A stretch of DNA of 64,000 nt, from NCBI GenBank assembly GCA_027574665.1, contig CM050651.1:2977501-3041500 (forward strand), given 5' to 3'. The notes beneath the pieces are model-generated. The model was not told the origin of the DNA, did no database searches, and worked only from the letters and a program-made list of their open reading frames with translations. Source of the stretch: Rhynochetos jubatus. Lineage: Eukaryota; Chordata; Aves; Eurypygiformes; Rhynochetidae. Below are positions 51,143-63,720 of the stretch, piece by piece; position 1 is the stretch's first letter, and each line of letters starts with the position of its first letter. Position numbers and translations under genes: made by a program.

Positions 51143-52769
51143 GTAAAATCATTCACAGTCACTTAACTTTACTAACTCTGATCTACATAAACTTTGGTAG
51201 TCAGCTGGTGAGAACGTAAGATTTAACAACGTGTAGAATGGGAATTCAGCTGAAGAACCACTTGCAAAATTCAGGCCCATTTGGGCTTGGGTCTAAAAGT
51301 AGAGAATATGCAGATGCAATGTTATAATTTAAGACCATCTTTTATTTAAAGATGTGTTAATTACTGACACAATAACTTCTTCAGGAATTTTCTGTGGCAC
51401 AATAGAAGTCTGTCAATGAGAATCAATGCATGAAAGTCATGCGTTAGAAAAAATGAATGTCAGAAATTTGGGGACAAGTAAAGAGTCTGAGAGGGAGAAA
51501 AGTCATGAGTAGATTGATAATGTTTGAGAGCAATATTGGGTCTCAGAGTGGAGGACTCGGGTTCCTAGCTACTAGCTTCTCCGATCACTTCGTTAAATGA
51601 TCAGTTCTGTCTGAGCCAGCTGCTATACAGTGATGGAACTTTAGACAAGGACACTGAAGCCGTTAAGACAAACGATACAGTCATAATAGACTGCTATAAT
51701 AGATATCCCATCCAATTAACTCATCAGAAGCAGAGGGTAAAAATACTAATTTGCAGTTATGATGCTATAAAAATGTTGTAATCTGTGGGTACAACATTCT
51801 AACTGCAATATGTACACTGAGTTCTATTTGCTACCTGAAGCTTTTTGGTATGAATAATTGGGTTCATTGCTACAGAACTTAAGGAATACAGGTATTTCAA
51901 TTTATTCAACATGCTTGGTCTTGGAGATGTTCACAGAATATATCAAACCATGAAAATCAAGTAAAAATGAATATGGTATAATTGGATATCAGATTTAAAA
52001 AAAAAAGTTCTTAGAGAAAGATCTGGATGTGCATGTGGGCCTTGTCTTGTGACTTGAATATGGGTCTGGCTCTGGCTGTATCCCATTGCCTGGGAGCAAG
52101 GTTTAGGATTGAGGGTGCTTCATGGAAAACAGCTATCCCATCTACGCAGCTCTATGGAGAATGTGGAAGCAAAATCTTGAGTATATAGCAAGAGGAAATC
52201 TTTGAGGGACATGGGAGCCCCACAGCTGATAAGTGCCTTAGTCGTATGGAGTTCAAAATCAATGTGATGTTATGGGCCAGCTATTGACCTTGTCCCTCAA
52301 GTTATGTACCTGAGAATATTAAAATTTTAGTTGCTTCCCCAGCAATTGGAAATTTTACTCTATAAAGAGCCTGTACTCTGGTTTAGAATCCTTATTTCAT
52401 CAAAGGGGGTCTCTAATGCTGAGATCAGCTATGCTTAGATAGAATTTAAACCAAGAGAAAGGTGAGGACAAGCAATTGTGAATCAGGGATGAACTGCTCT
52501 GAGGTTACTGAGGAGGAGAGGGAGGGAACTAGAATCTTTGCTTCTCTTTATTGCCATAGAAAGTAGAGCTAGAAACAGAGGCACGTAACAAAGAACAAGC
52601 TGTCAGTTGCCAGCAATTTGTTTCTGATCCGGCTTTGATGTACATGGTATGTGGACTGGAATGGGGAAAAGGCAGTCTGCTTCTCCTGCTCCAGGAGGTA
52701 GAGCTGATGGTGCTGAAAGTCATGCGACTTTATAGTTTCTTTATTAAGTATTAAGCAAGCCAGACCACA

Positions 52770-52786
52770 CCCCCCCCCCCCCCCCC
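52770..52786. repeat. C17 homopolymer
   Basis: Seventeen consecutive C, the longest C run in the window. It is likely length-polymorphic and error-prone in assembly. The minus strand is a G17 run. Confidence 0.92.
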
Positions 52787-55526
52787 AAATCTCATTAAGA
52801 AAACAAGGTGCAATTTAATTGGCAAACTCTGAATTTAATTAGCATATAACATTGTCTATGGTGGTGAAAGGGAAGGAAGAAGGCTGGATAAGAGTTTACT
52901 GGGGTTCAAATATGAAAAAATAAATAACATGGAGCAGCCCTTAAAATGTAAGTAACTAGAAGCAATTTCTGTTGATAAAAAGTATATTAAAGATCTACAG
53001 AATAAGAATAAATGGTAGCAGCTGAAGGTACACATCATCAAGGGAGTAATAAACTTGCTTACACCTCCTGGGATCTGTAATTTCTGGCTGAAGCTGAAGA
53101 AACACCTGTGGATCATAAATGATAGTTGCAGTGATGGTATTTCTGCTATAATTCATTTTTCTGGTTATGTGGCTGAAACTCGCTGCTCTTCAAAAGTATG
53201 TCTGACTAAACCAGGCTTCAGCTGAAGGAGACAGCTCTTGTGAGGTGACCATCTTTGTGGCATTCCTAAGCAATCTCCATACTCTTATCCTGGTGGTTAC
53301 GTGCTTCCTGTAGGTGCTGTTGTGCAGCAAGAGAACGGGCATCTTGGCTGTTGTGGCTTATAAAGGTAGCGGAGAAAAGGGTCAGAGAGGGCATTGCTAA
53401 ACCTCTGCTGCTTTCATTGTTAGTGGTGCCTTGGTGCTATGTCAGGGGAGAGTTGGGCTCCATGACAAAACATTGCCAGGAGTGCTGAGAAACACCACTT
53501 TTGATGTCTATAACCAGATGTTACACCAAAAGATTTCAGGTGGGCAAAAGTGTGGCCTGTTACAGCTGCCTAAGTTTAGGGCATGGTAGAGCTCGATTGT
53601 CAACAACCCCCTGCATGACTCTGCAAGCTCTGTGCTGGCTTGCATACTTCTGTCAATGCGTGTGCGCTGGGCAAAACTTGTTGGTAGAGCATATCTATGG
53701 CACTGTGTCAAACCTAATCATCCTTGCCTTTTTCTCTGCTTCTTTTTTAACATTCTGGTATGTATTGATCCTCTTCACGCTGGTTTTTACTAGAGACACA
53801 AAAGGTGGATTCATTTAATCTGTATTTGTATGGTGGTCCAGTAGAGGGGACCGGCTGGACCTTTAAATGTGGCAGTGGCAGCTAAATAATGAAAGATGGT
53901 GGCTTGAGGGCGAAACACAAAACCAATATGTAAGTCAGCAGCAGGATTTGTACTAGCTCTCCACTCTGCTCCTAGCCAGGGCTTTTGGAAGCTCTGTGCA
54001 GCAGTTTGGAGTATTAGCTCTGCCTGTCCTGGTTCAGTTTTTGTTGAAAAGTTTAATAAGAGAAAGCAAAGTATTGCTTGTGGAAAGAATGGGGAAGGAA
54101 GAGAGAACAGAGTTATAAAAATACTGATTATAAAAAGAGAGAAAATCTTCCTGGTGGTGGTGAGAGCACGTTTCGTAGGAGAGATGGGAAAAGGCTAAGA
54201 CTAAGTGTATTTCAAGGCAGTGACCTTAGGGTGCTCTGTGTGTACAAGGTGATAGCTGTATCCTCCACTGTTAAGCACCATGCCTTAGAGTTTTTGTCCC
54301 TAAAGTTGATTATTACATTATAAAGAGGGAATTCCCCTAGATTATTGCCCAAATAAAGTCAGTGCAGCTCTCTTGTCTCCTGATATTGTGTTTTAAAGTG
54401 CCTGTAGCTAGTGATCTGGGATGCTGCAAACATGATGGAAATAAAACTGGACTCAGTGGCCCAGAACATCAACAACTGCAAGAATAATCACAAGAAAGAG
54501 GAAAACAAGCAAAACCGAGTCTGGGGACCTATGAACAATTGAAAAGAGGCAAAGCAGGCTAAGGATGTGGTGGTCTGTTGCAGCAAACCATAAAGATGTT
54601 GACTGAGAGGTATGAATATGTCCTTTTCTCAGCAAGGTTCAGAGGGAAACTTAGGACAGAAAGGAGAATAAAGAAAAGGCAATTCAGCCATGTTGGCTCA
54701 GGCATCTTGTCACTTAGGTACTCCAAGGCTAACTATCAAGGGCTTCAAATGCTGTCAGCAAGACCTTGTATCAATACATGTTGTACTGGTGTCCTTTTGG
54801 CAGCCCTTTATGGGTAATGTGGACATTGAGTTATGCAACTTGTAAGTGCCAGGAGAGAGACCTCGATTTTCAAGTTAGATTTCTCTGCTAAATCAAATTG
54901 TTTTTACATGAAAATTTGTGGTGGCAGCCATGTATTAGAGAAACATAAATATGGGAACACAGTGAACTGGACTATCAATACATTTCACCACAACGGTGAC
55001 ATCATATCCCACATGAATTTTGCTCTTGTGGTTTATTATTATAGTCCCAGAACCCTGGGAAGTATTTATGGTCTTCACAAGTCACTGATTGTATTTATAA
55101 TCACTTGAAAGAGTCATTTGTATTTGGTAAGATCGTGCTTTCCATTAGATTTATTGTTTTTATTTCTCCACACTACACTTTGAGTTTAAAGCTAAAGTTC
55201 AGCAATTACTTTATAACTGTTTTTCTGTCATGCACCCAAATAGGATTCACCTTCCGTAGCAGTGAGCTATTTGTTAGTATCCTGAACAGGTCTGAATGCT
55301 CTGGCAGTGGCTGTGCTGGGGGGAGGAGGAGTGTTGGTTGGTTTGTTTGATGCAATCAACAGCGTGTGGAAGAAAGATTGCATGCTCAAGGTCACACTTG
55401 CATCTCTACATCATGTAGGATGAGCAGTGTAATTTAAAATCTTACGTTATGGTTGAAGTTGCCAGGGCTAGAAGGAGAAATGGCTTCAGAATAGCACTGG
55501 TTCGGTTTTATTTCTCAGTTGCGAAA

Positions 55527-55850
55527 GATTCACAGATTTGCAGGGGTCGGAAGGGGCCTCTAGAGATGATCTAGTCCAACCCCCCTGCCAGAGCAGGCTC
55601 ACCTAGAGCAGATCCCACAGGAACAAGTCCAGGCAGCTTTTGAAAGTCTCCAGGGAAGGAGACTCCACCACCTCTCTGGGCAGCCTGTCCCCGTGCCCTG
55701 TCACCCTCACAGGGAGGAACTGTTTCCTCATGTTCAGGTTGAACCTTCTGTTTTCCAGTTTATGGCCATTGCCCCTAGTCCTGTCACTGGACACCACTGA
55801 GAAGAGCCTGGCCCCATCCTCCTGACACCCACCCTTTAGTTGTTTATGAA
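55527..55850 (-). mobile_element. CR1 LINE fragment, 3' end, 5'-truncated
   Basis: Read on the minus strand, this is the 3' end of a chicken-repeat-1 non-LTR retrotransposon. Diagnostic plus-strand words are GATGATCTAGTCCAACC (55566-55582), GAGACTCCACCACCTC (55659-55674) and GAACTGTTTCCTCATGTTCA (55718-55737). The 3' terminus sits near 55527 in a degraded short tandem ending (GATTCACAGATTTG). Similarity fades after about 55850, so the copy is heavily truncated at its 5' end, as is usual for CR1. A 136-codon minus-strand frame at 55603-56013 partly covers the end of the element's reverse-transcriptase ORF and its 3' UTR; it is not a host gene. Confidence 0.9.
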
Positions 55851-56535
55851 ACCCTTCGGGCCTCCTCGTACGTGGCTGGCTCTGTATTGGTCCCCTAGCA
55901 GGCGTGTTGGGGTGTTGATAAGCCGCTTGCCTTGGGAGCACCCACTGAGGCATCTTCTGATTGTAACATAACTTCAAATAATTGCAGAAGTGCTCATTTT
56001 CCCATGCAGCCATTTAGAGCTGGAGCCCGGGGCCAGATGAGGTCTGTGAGACATTCTCCAACTTCAGTGGGTTTTGCATTAAATCCTCACCTGTGTAGTC
56101 CATTTTTCTCTATTTGAATAATTTTCTATATTCAGAGTACATTTAACTAAGTTACCCTTTGTCTTTCTAGGGGGTCACTGTCAAGGTTGGCCAATACTGA
56201 ACTGAATATGATAACATGTTGCTGTAGGACGTGATGAGGGGGAAGTGCAGTAAATGAGGGGAAACATGCTTGTTCTCAAGGGGGTCCTCTCGCTTGGTTC
56301 TAGAGTAGCTGTTGATCTGCATGCGACTTCTGGGAAAGAAATTGAGTTTTTCAGGGAGGATTCCCCCCTGAAGTCAGCAGTAAAGAGTTCCTGCATTTGA
56401 AGAACAGGCTACAGGAAAGGGACATAAATGGCATGTGGGCTCAGGCCCATAGTTGGAAACTGATTAGCAACTGGCTCTTCACTGGAGAGGAGATTCCTGG
56501 TGATGTATGGGTGGAATCTCCATTATAAAAAGCAA

Positions 56536-56564
56536 TAAAAAAAAAACCCAAAACACCAACAAAA
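56536..56564. repeat. A/C-rich low-complexity tract
   Basis: A G-free run of A and C, similar in style to the tract at 11937-12010 but shorter and with shorter C runs. Confidence 0.7.
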
Positions 56565-57501
56565 ACCCCAAAAGAACTACAAAGAAAACTTTTTTTCATA
56601 TGTATAGCTTTGCCATGTCCTGTTTTCCAGCTGCTCTAGTGCCCACTGTCTTTGAGAGGACAGGGTTCTCAGTTCAGCAGGTTGTCCAGGGAAGAAGGGG
56701 TCATGCTTTGTTTCTTTTTTTACAGACTTGGTTCTTCTTTTCTTGTTCTTTGAGCTTCATGACTGGGTTAGTTTCACTTCTGATAAAAAATTATTTGTGT
56801 AGGTACAAAATGTCTTGGCATTGATGAGGTGTGTGAGAAGAAAAGCATCAGACGTTCTTCCCTACTTCTCAAACCGATCTGTTTCTTTGAGCTGGCAGGG
56901 AAGAAGGAAGGCTCCTCATCAGGAGCCTGCACTTCCTAAGTAATAATTAAAAATGATTTTGCTGCACTGTGTTTGCGTAGTAATTTCGCCTTTAATTCTA
57001 AGAGCAAACCCTCTGCTGGCATTAGTGAGCCTGAACATAAGAAGGATTTATACCAAAATCCTACTTCTTAATCTTGTGCAGTCTGAAGTGTTTAAAGGTT
57101 TGAGTTTTGTTTTCTGAAGTTTGATATCTGTGCCTCTGGGAGTTTAAACAGTGGTGTAGTCCCTTAAAAATTAGGAATTTGGAGAATTAGGTCAAAATGC
57201 AGTCAGCAAGTTTTGCACAACTCTTCTTCACCTTGCGCTGTCCTATTTAAATCCCTGTGAAGTAGCTGTGAAGAGCCTTGTCTTGACTGCTAGAAGAAGG
57301 TTTGGGGTTTTTGACTTGTAATATTGAATGAGTGTGAAGAATCCCAAGGTGAAAACACAAGGAAGATGAGGCTGGTTTTATCACCAACTAAGCAAAGAAA
57401 ATGGACCCACGACTAGATGAATGCTCATCTCCTCTGTTTTTAATGCTTTCAACTGCCTTCTGAGGTAAAACTAATTTACTCTTTTTGTTCTGTTTTTCTA
57501 G

Positions 57502-57643
57502 ATGTTTAGTTATCCAGAAATCCACTTTTACAATGGTGAAGGAAAACACTTGTATATGGCTGGGACACCAACTCCCAACAGCTTTCAGTGAAAGTTTTCA
57601 AAACAAAGATGGATAATGAATTAAAAGCCTTTCAGCACTAAAG
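57502..57643 (+). other. Weak exon candidate after a strong splice acceptor
   Basis: A long pyrimidine tract (ttttgttctgtttttc) and TAG end at 57501, an excellent acceptor. Downstream, one frame begins MFSYPEIHFYNG and stops after 29 codons; another is open for 38 codons. A weak donor-like AAAG/GTGCTG lies at 57643/57644. It could be a terminal or non-coding exon. No protein family is recognised, and acceptor-like sites are frequent by chance. Confidence 0.13.
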
Positions 57644-57838
57644 GTGCTGAGAATGGGTCTCCAGGAGGCAGTGTAACAGGTGGATTAATCCTCCACTGAA
57701 GGGATTCAACTTTTTTATCAGTCCTCTCTGGAAATCGTGATTAGCAAAAGCTAAACCAACAAACTGACCTGTAGTGAATGCATGGTGTAGTTAACTGCTG
57801 TTTAAAATCACAACAGAGATGCAGTCTTTGCAGAAAAC

Positions 57839-57855
57839 TTTTTTTTTTTTTTTTT
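57839..57855. repeat. T17 homopolymer
   Basis: Seventeen consecutive T. No retroposed copy is recognisable on the minus strand for which this would be the poly(A) tail. Confidence 0.9.
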
Positions 57856-60800
57856 GCAACTTGGATCGAATCTCCTCTGCCCCCTTCATTCTGCATAATA
57901 ATGTGAAGAAATTTGGTACAAAGATTGCTGGTGTCATGCTGATCATTGGTCTGCATGTGTCCCAGGGGAGTGGAGAATGGGCTCCTTTATTTCTTTTTGC
58001 TTATTCAGGTGCCTCATTCACTAATTAGCCCAAGCATTCCCCTCACCTTTTTGCACTTAAACACTTGATGACTCTTCTGCAGTCTCCCAGCCTGAGCCTA
58101 GACATTTCTGCACAACGTTTTTTCCTTATAGCTCAGGCTGACTGCTGTTCCTGGCTGACAGAGCTATTTAGTACCTGCGCGCTTGGGGTTGACTAGAAGG
58201 CATTGCATTTTGGATCAGAAAAACTCCCAGAGGGTATGTAATTAAACTTTAAGCTAGATGAAGCAAACTATTTCCCTTTAGACACGGAAGAAAGTTTTTT
58301 GTCAGGAAGAGGTATAAGCCATCAATGGAAATGAGACAAAAAGATTGGAGATGTTACTTAAGGATATGTGACTATACAGCTGATGATCTGAGAGGAGGCA
58401 TCTGTTCTGCTTACGTGAATCTTTATCCAGAGTTACCCCACTTCAATGTATTCAGATTGCTGCTGTTGTGGCTCTGATAGAGGCTTTTAATTCAGCAAAT
58501 GCTGGCAGTTAAGAGCCTGATAGCCCTTTTCTTTTGTGCAAGTCTATCTTTGGGGGCTGCAGACCTATGGCTACTCTGCTCTGAGCCATGATGTTAACTG
58601 TTACTGCGTTTGTACACAGTGGTGTTTGCTCCCCAAACCTGATTTTCCTGGTCTTTACGTGATGTTATTATTACAATAATGTTTGGGTCGTGAGGGTATG
58701 CAGATTGCAAAGAGGTATTTAAAATTTATCGATTGGTATATTTTTAAAAGTAATCAAAAATTTTCTTGTCCATAGAAACACAAGAAAATACCAACTGAAT
58801 CTTGTTACTATGATGTCTGTTGAGAGACAAGCTACCAGTTGCTTGGGTGTCTTTCTGTGTCTTGGGGAAGAAAATAGGAAGCATCACAAATTAAGTGAAA
58901 ACCGTAAAACCAAACCCAGTAATGGTTAGTGTGTGGACTTCAAAGGTGGCAGTCTTGAGTATGAATTTGCAGTCAAAGGGGACAAAATATTCCTGCAACT
59001 GGTTGTGAACTCTTTTTCTCTTACCCTGCTTAACTAAACTGTTTTTAAATGGGCAAAATAATTTTGAGAATAAAGGTATTCTGCCATATCTATTGTCTTG
59101 ACTCCAGTAAATGAAAGGGACTGGTTACCCAAGTTGTATGATATGAGAGTTGGTTACTCTACTGAAATTACTCCATTCTAAGACCAGTTCTATGACTAGT
59201 AAATAAACTAGTACTAAGCATCTTGAATTTTTTAGATTTGTCTATCATGTGCATTTATTCTCATTTCCAGGAATATGTAGTGTAAGCTTTATGGTGTTTA
59301 GCAGGAGAAGCTGTTATTAAAACATCACCCTTGCAGTTTAAGATAATATCTGACTAAATGTAATTTTTTTTTCCATAATGAGTATAATTACTTGCCTTCG
59401 CTCACACTAACTTCATTTTGCTGGCAAGGATGAAAGAACAGCACTGTATTCAAAAGCGGCTGCTTCTCAGCTCTGGTTTGTGGTTCTTTTGTTCTCTCTC
59501 TGAGCGTGGTAATTGGTGGGTTGCTTGCAGAAAGACCAGAAAAAGTGGCGATGAGGTGAGGGATGTGCTAAAAGTCCGCTTGCTCCGTCTGGAAATATTC
59601 TGTATTTTTTTTCCCTTCTGGATATTTAACGAAGAAGGAAGCCATATCTTTGTTAGAGTATAACAGTATTCAAAATGTGCTCCTCTGATCTTTCCTTCCT
59701 TGCATGTCTTTTTGTGTTTGCCTTGTTAGCTGTCTCTTCATGAATCGTTGATCTGTGAGTAGGTGTGCAACAAAATTCACCTTAATTATAGTGACTTTAT
59801 CTTACGACAGGATGCCATCAGAACAATCCTAACGCAAGAATTTATCTTTTTTATTATCTCTGTTTTCTTGTGAAGTTTCACCAGGGTTTAAGAGAAGATC
59901 ATGTATTTCAAATGTTCCATGCTCTTACAGGATCAGTTTTAAGTATAAATTAGATAAAACAGAAGTTTTGAAAATTTTAATGGAAACTTAGGTCAGCTCT
60001 TTCCAGAATAACTTGAACAGGTAGCTCATGCTTTCTCTGATTAGTGAAGTGGCTAGTTAAGTATTTTCTGGTAACTATTTTCTTAGCTTTAACCTTAAAT
60101 GGCCTCTTGTAGCAGCTGCCACTTACTGTGAAGTTGCATTGTCGATTACAGGAATTTCTGTAGTTGTGATATACCGAAGCTGCTGTATATAATTCTTTCT
60201 TTAGTTGAAAAATATTTGCAAATCTGTCTTCTAGAAATTAAGCCACCTTTAAATGTCTAAGGAGCAAATGAAAGTTTTCATGTCTCAACAGAAAAAGCAA
60301 TTAGAGGTAATAAAGAACTTTTACAAGTAATTTCTCTGTGTAAATTATGTTCTTTGATATTGGAAGAAGGAAACATTTTAGAATGATTAGAAAATATTTT
60401 TCTACAAATTTTATGGGGAATTAAATAAGGCTTTCTTGTGAAAAGTGGAATCACTTCAACTTGGCACTTGAATATCAACTCTGAAGTATGAATTTCAACC
60501 CAAACACCTCCTTGAACCATTCCGAGCACAATGCAATTTATTTAGAAAACACAAAAGAGCTTTTCTAAAGTGTCCTACTAAATTTGTTTTTTGGAAATAA
60601 AATGCTATTTATACCAAACTTATTTCAAAATGTTCTCTCAACATGCCCTGGTTGTTCATAAAACCGTTTTGTTTTTCCTTTGTGCTTTGTCCAAAATAGA
60701 ATTTTTAGAAAATATATTTGTCATTTGTGGTAAAAGACTTATGTGAAGTAGACTTTATAAAATAAATGTTAACATCATATTTCAGAATACATTAGTGCAA

Positions 60801-61261
60801 TAGGTAATATGAGATTCTAACACAAAAGTGAAATTATCATTCCTCTCAAGAGTTTGTCTTCAGACTGTATTATGGCTGAGAAGTCTCACCCTCTGATGTG
60901 AGAGGTGATCTTTAAGAGCTAAAGGAGAAATCTCCAGGAGTGCCCTTAATTTGCCTGAGCATTGTGTTAAACAAAATATATAACCAGAAGCATCAGCAGA
61001 AGATTGCACCATCTCTCACCATCTGTGTATAATTGTAGATATCCTATTAAGAGTGCAGTGGTGGGTGATTACAGGTGGGACTGGAAGCTTCACTTTTTGC
61101 TAGGGTTGCCTGACATTTCCCATTATAAGACTATTTTCTGTTCCATTTGATAACTTTCCAGGATTTGAGCTCATTTTCCATGCTGGGTGACTGCCTCCAG
61201 CTCTTGTGGTGTTCATTTGTTTAGAGGAACTTTCTCTGTTAGGGGTGTTTTGTTTGCTTTT

Positions 61262-61487
61262 GGGGGGGGTGAAAAAGCAGAGAAATGTGTGTGGTGGCTT
61301 TTTTCCTTTTTTAAAAAAAAAAAAAAAGCTGGTGACCTTTTCCCTTTAGAGACCTCTAGGCCCTTTTCCCCCAGCCCTTCAGGGCAGATCTGATACAGCT
61401 TTTTGCAGGTGGTCTGCCCTTGTATATGTGAGTGAGGTTTTTGGGGTGTGGGGTTTCCACCCCTGCCCCCCCCCCCCCTTTTTTTTT
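61262..61487. repeat. Cluster of homopolymer tracts (G8, A15, C13, T9)
   Basis: G8 at 61262-61269, A15 at 61313-61327 preceded by a T-rich run, then C13 at 61466-61478 directly joined to T9 at 61479-61487. Four different homopolymers within 230 bases make this stretch liable to sequencing and assembly error. Confidence 0.85.
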
Positions 61488-62553
61488 CACCCTAGTGAGA
61501 ATCTTGCTTGTTTGGGTCATGCTGTAAGTCTTAAACCTGGGGAGCTTACCATGGCTTTATAGCCCAAATCTCAGAAGATTTGTGTGCCTGTGGGCCTGAG
61601 CAAGCATGTATTTGACCTGCATGGGGGTGATGGAGCTGCAGAGGTAACTTCCTCATGTGGATGCTTGGAGATGCTCCCTGGGTCCTTCGCTGCAGGGATG
61701 GGGTTCCATTGCCACTGGCTGCATGTCCAGGCTATGTGCTACAGCTCCCTGTGGGAGTCCCTCTTCTAGGGTTTGTGGCACAGGCTCTGGGAGGTGAGCA
61801 GAGGAAAGCGTTATCAAGGTGGTTGCCTCTCCCTTGGCTATGGGAGCAAGTGGCATTCCCATGCCCTGTTAGGAGCAGATGCCTGTGGTGCAGGTGCTGG
61901 GAATGGGGGGATAAGCCTTTGGGTTGGATGCAAAGGGTTTGAGTGACAGGGTGACAGTGGTACAGGAGTAACTATGAACTGCCAGGATGATGGCTCCCCT
62001 TATTTCTCATGACAAGGAAACGGTGTTCTTCCTGAAGTTCTCTGTCATTCATGACATGCTTGCCAGCTCCTCAGCAAATGCAGCAGGGAATTGTCAGATG
62101 ACAACCTCTTTGACCCTCCTGCCTGGCTGTCCTGAAGTGACCATTTATGCCATGCAAGGCAGGCACAGAGCACGTGGTGACTGAACTGGTTTTGCCAGCA
62201 ACATTCCTTTCGTGTTTCTAAATTTGACACTGACTTTTTTTAAATTTCCCGGCCTATTACAGGGGAGAGTTTGGTTTACTGTGAGTTACTAGCCTTGTGT
62301 GCTATGGATAAAGAAGAGACACTCAACTGCAAGGATGAGAAAAGAGAATGAGGAGGGCCAGAAGGCTGTCTCACTGCAATAGTCTTCCAAGAAAGTGAAG
62401 GATGTGCTTAAATTCTGTTTTCTTTGCTCTTTGTATGTGCTGACTGCCTTCAGTGTGGTGAAATGTCTGGCTAGTTGTGAACTATTCACCTATCAGTGTA
62501 TTTCAGTCCAATAACTGTTAACATTTCATGCCCAAAGAAACAGCACCTAGAAA

Positions 62554-62561
62554 ATGCAAAT
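62554..62561 (-). promoter_or_regulatory. POU octamer motif
   Basis: A perfect ATGCAAAT on the plus strand, followed by a CTAGTTAATAC homeodomain-like core. Confidence 0.2.
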
Positions 62562-63369
62562 CTAGTTAATACGCTTACTGTACCCATGACTTCATATTCC
62601 TCCATGTTAAACAAAATATGAACTTACTAAAGCTCCCTGCAATTTTATGTTTCTTATTTCCCCTGGTAATAGGGAAAACAAATAGTTTAGGTGTGATTAG
62701 AGCTGAATGCGTAGCATATATTATTCATGCCTTGCAAGCACTCTCCTCTCCTTCCGTGCTGTGCTAACGTGGCCAGTCCATAAGGTGCGATATTTGGCAA
62801 ACAATCTGTGCATAGTCTGCTTGGAGCTTTATCATTTGTATAATACTCCATTTAGCATTTATAATGCAGCCAGAAAAAAACCCAAAACACAACAGTTTAT
62901 CTGTGTGTAAAGGGGGATTATAGAAACAGCTTGTTTCTTACGGTGAAGGCTGTACCTTCAGAAGTACATCCAGCTCAACTTCCAAGGAGGAAACCTGCGT
63001 CTGGTGCTGTATCCAGCCTAGCATTCCACTTTGTGCACTGCTATGCTGCTTGCAACGTGTAGGTGGAGAGACCTATGAAGGGTTTCTCCTCTTTGAGTGG
63101 TTTCAGCGAGAGCCACAGCAGCTCAGCACCCCCTAAGATCAGTCCCAGCAAGAGTGGTTCTGCTCAGAGTTACAGTTACTCCTTGCAGCTCATGTTGTTC
63201 TAGGGGTGAGAAGGGATTACCGAGGAAAGGACTCCACAGGGGAGTAAATAACAAAGGCAATGACTCGCAGGCCTTATGTAGTGACATGTGCAATTTACCT
63301 TGCGTGCTGAACATATGTGAATTTAACTAGGTTCTTGTTGAAAATGATTTAGTTATCTGGTAGTTCAAG

Positions 63370-63720
63370 TGTGGAGGCTCTCCAAGATTAAAGCGCAGTT
63401 AATGCCTTAAGTGAATTAATTTTGCTAAGAGCCAGGGCCATAAGATTAGACCCAAATAGGAATTTCTCTAGGATGCCAATCTAAGGAAAATATAGGGAAG
63501 CTTATTCCTTATTAGCGCATCTTAATTAAGCCTTTCACGCTGCTGGAGCAAATGGTACACAAGGTTTTGAAGTAAAGAAAACAAGTAACAACCAGTGGAG
63601 GTGATTACTAGCTTTTCATTATGTATTGATGGTTATGTTATTGAAGGCTAGTCCCTCATGGTTTGATAAAAGACTGAGGACTTCATAAATATTTATTCAT
63701 AATACCTGCTTGATTTGTAG
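63370..63720. promoter_or_regulatory. Candidate conserved regulatory element near the right end
   Basis: CTTAATTAAG at 63521-63530 is a perfect 10-bp palindrome built on TTAATTAA. TTAAGTG followed by GAATTAAT lies at about 63407-63420, and ATTAGCGC at 63511-63518. The stretch is complex, with many homeodomain-type cores and no simple repeat or credible coding frame. Regulatory function is inference. Confidence 0.27.

Larger units (their letters stand above)
37480..55526. other. Non-coding unique DNA, one weak exon candidate
   Basis: No gene family is recognisable. The stretch includes the tandem/inverted repeat at 38144-38210, C tracts at 42026-42036 and 52770-52786, an old-repeat-like inverted repeat at 43979-44005, ATTG and TG microsatellites at 45783 and 48836, an 18-bp imperfect tandem repeat at 46385-46420 and a G-rich patch at 50388-50450. 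The exon-like segment at 51061-51142 is the only splice-flanked candidate. Open frames of 144-153 codons at 38213-38674 (minus) and 41904-42338 (plus) lack any recognisable domain. Confidence 0.55.

Noticed and set aside
54027..54042. CTGTCCTGGTTCAG as the start of another avian LTR family
   Set aside because: The match stops after about a dozen bases and the following sequence does not continue the LTR.
55603..56013. 136-codon minus-strand open frame
   Set aside because: More than half of it is the CR1 3' region and the rest is unique flanking DNA. This is a well-known source of false gene calls in birds.
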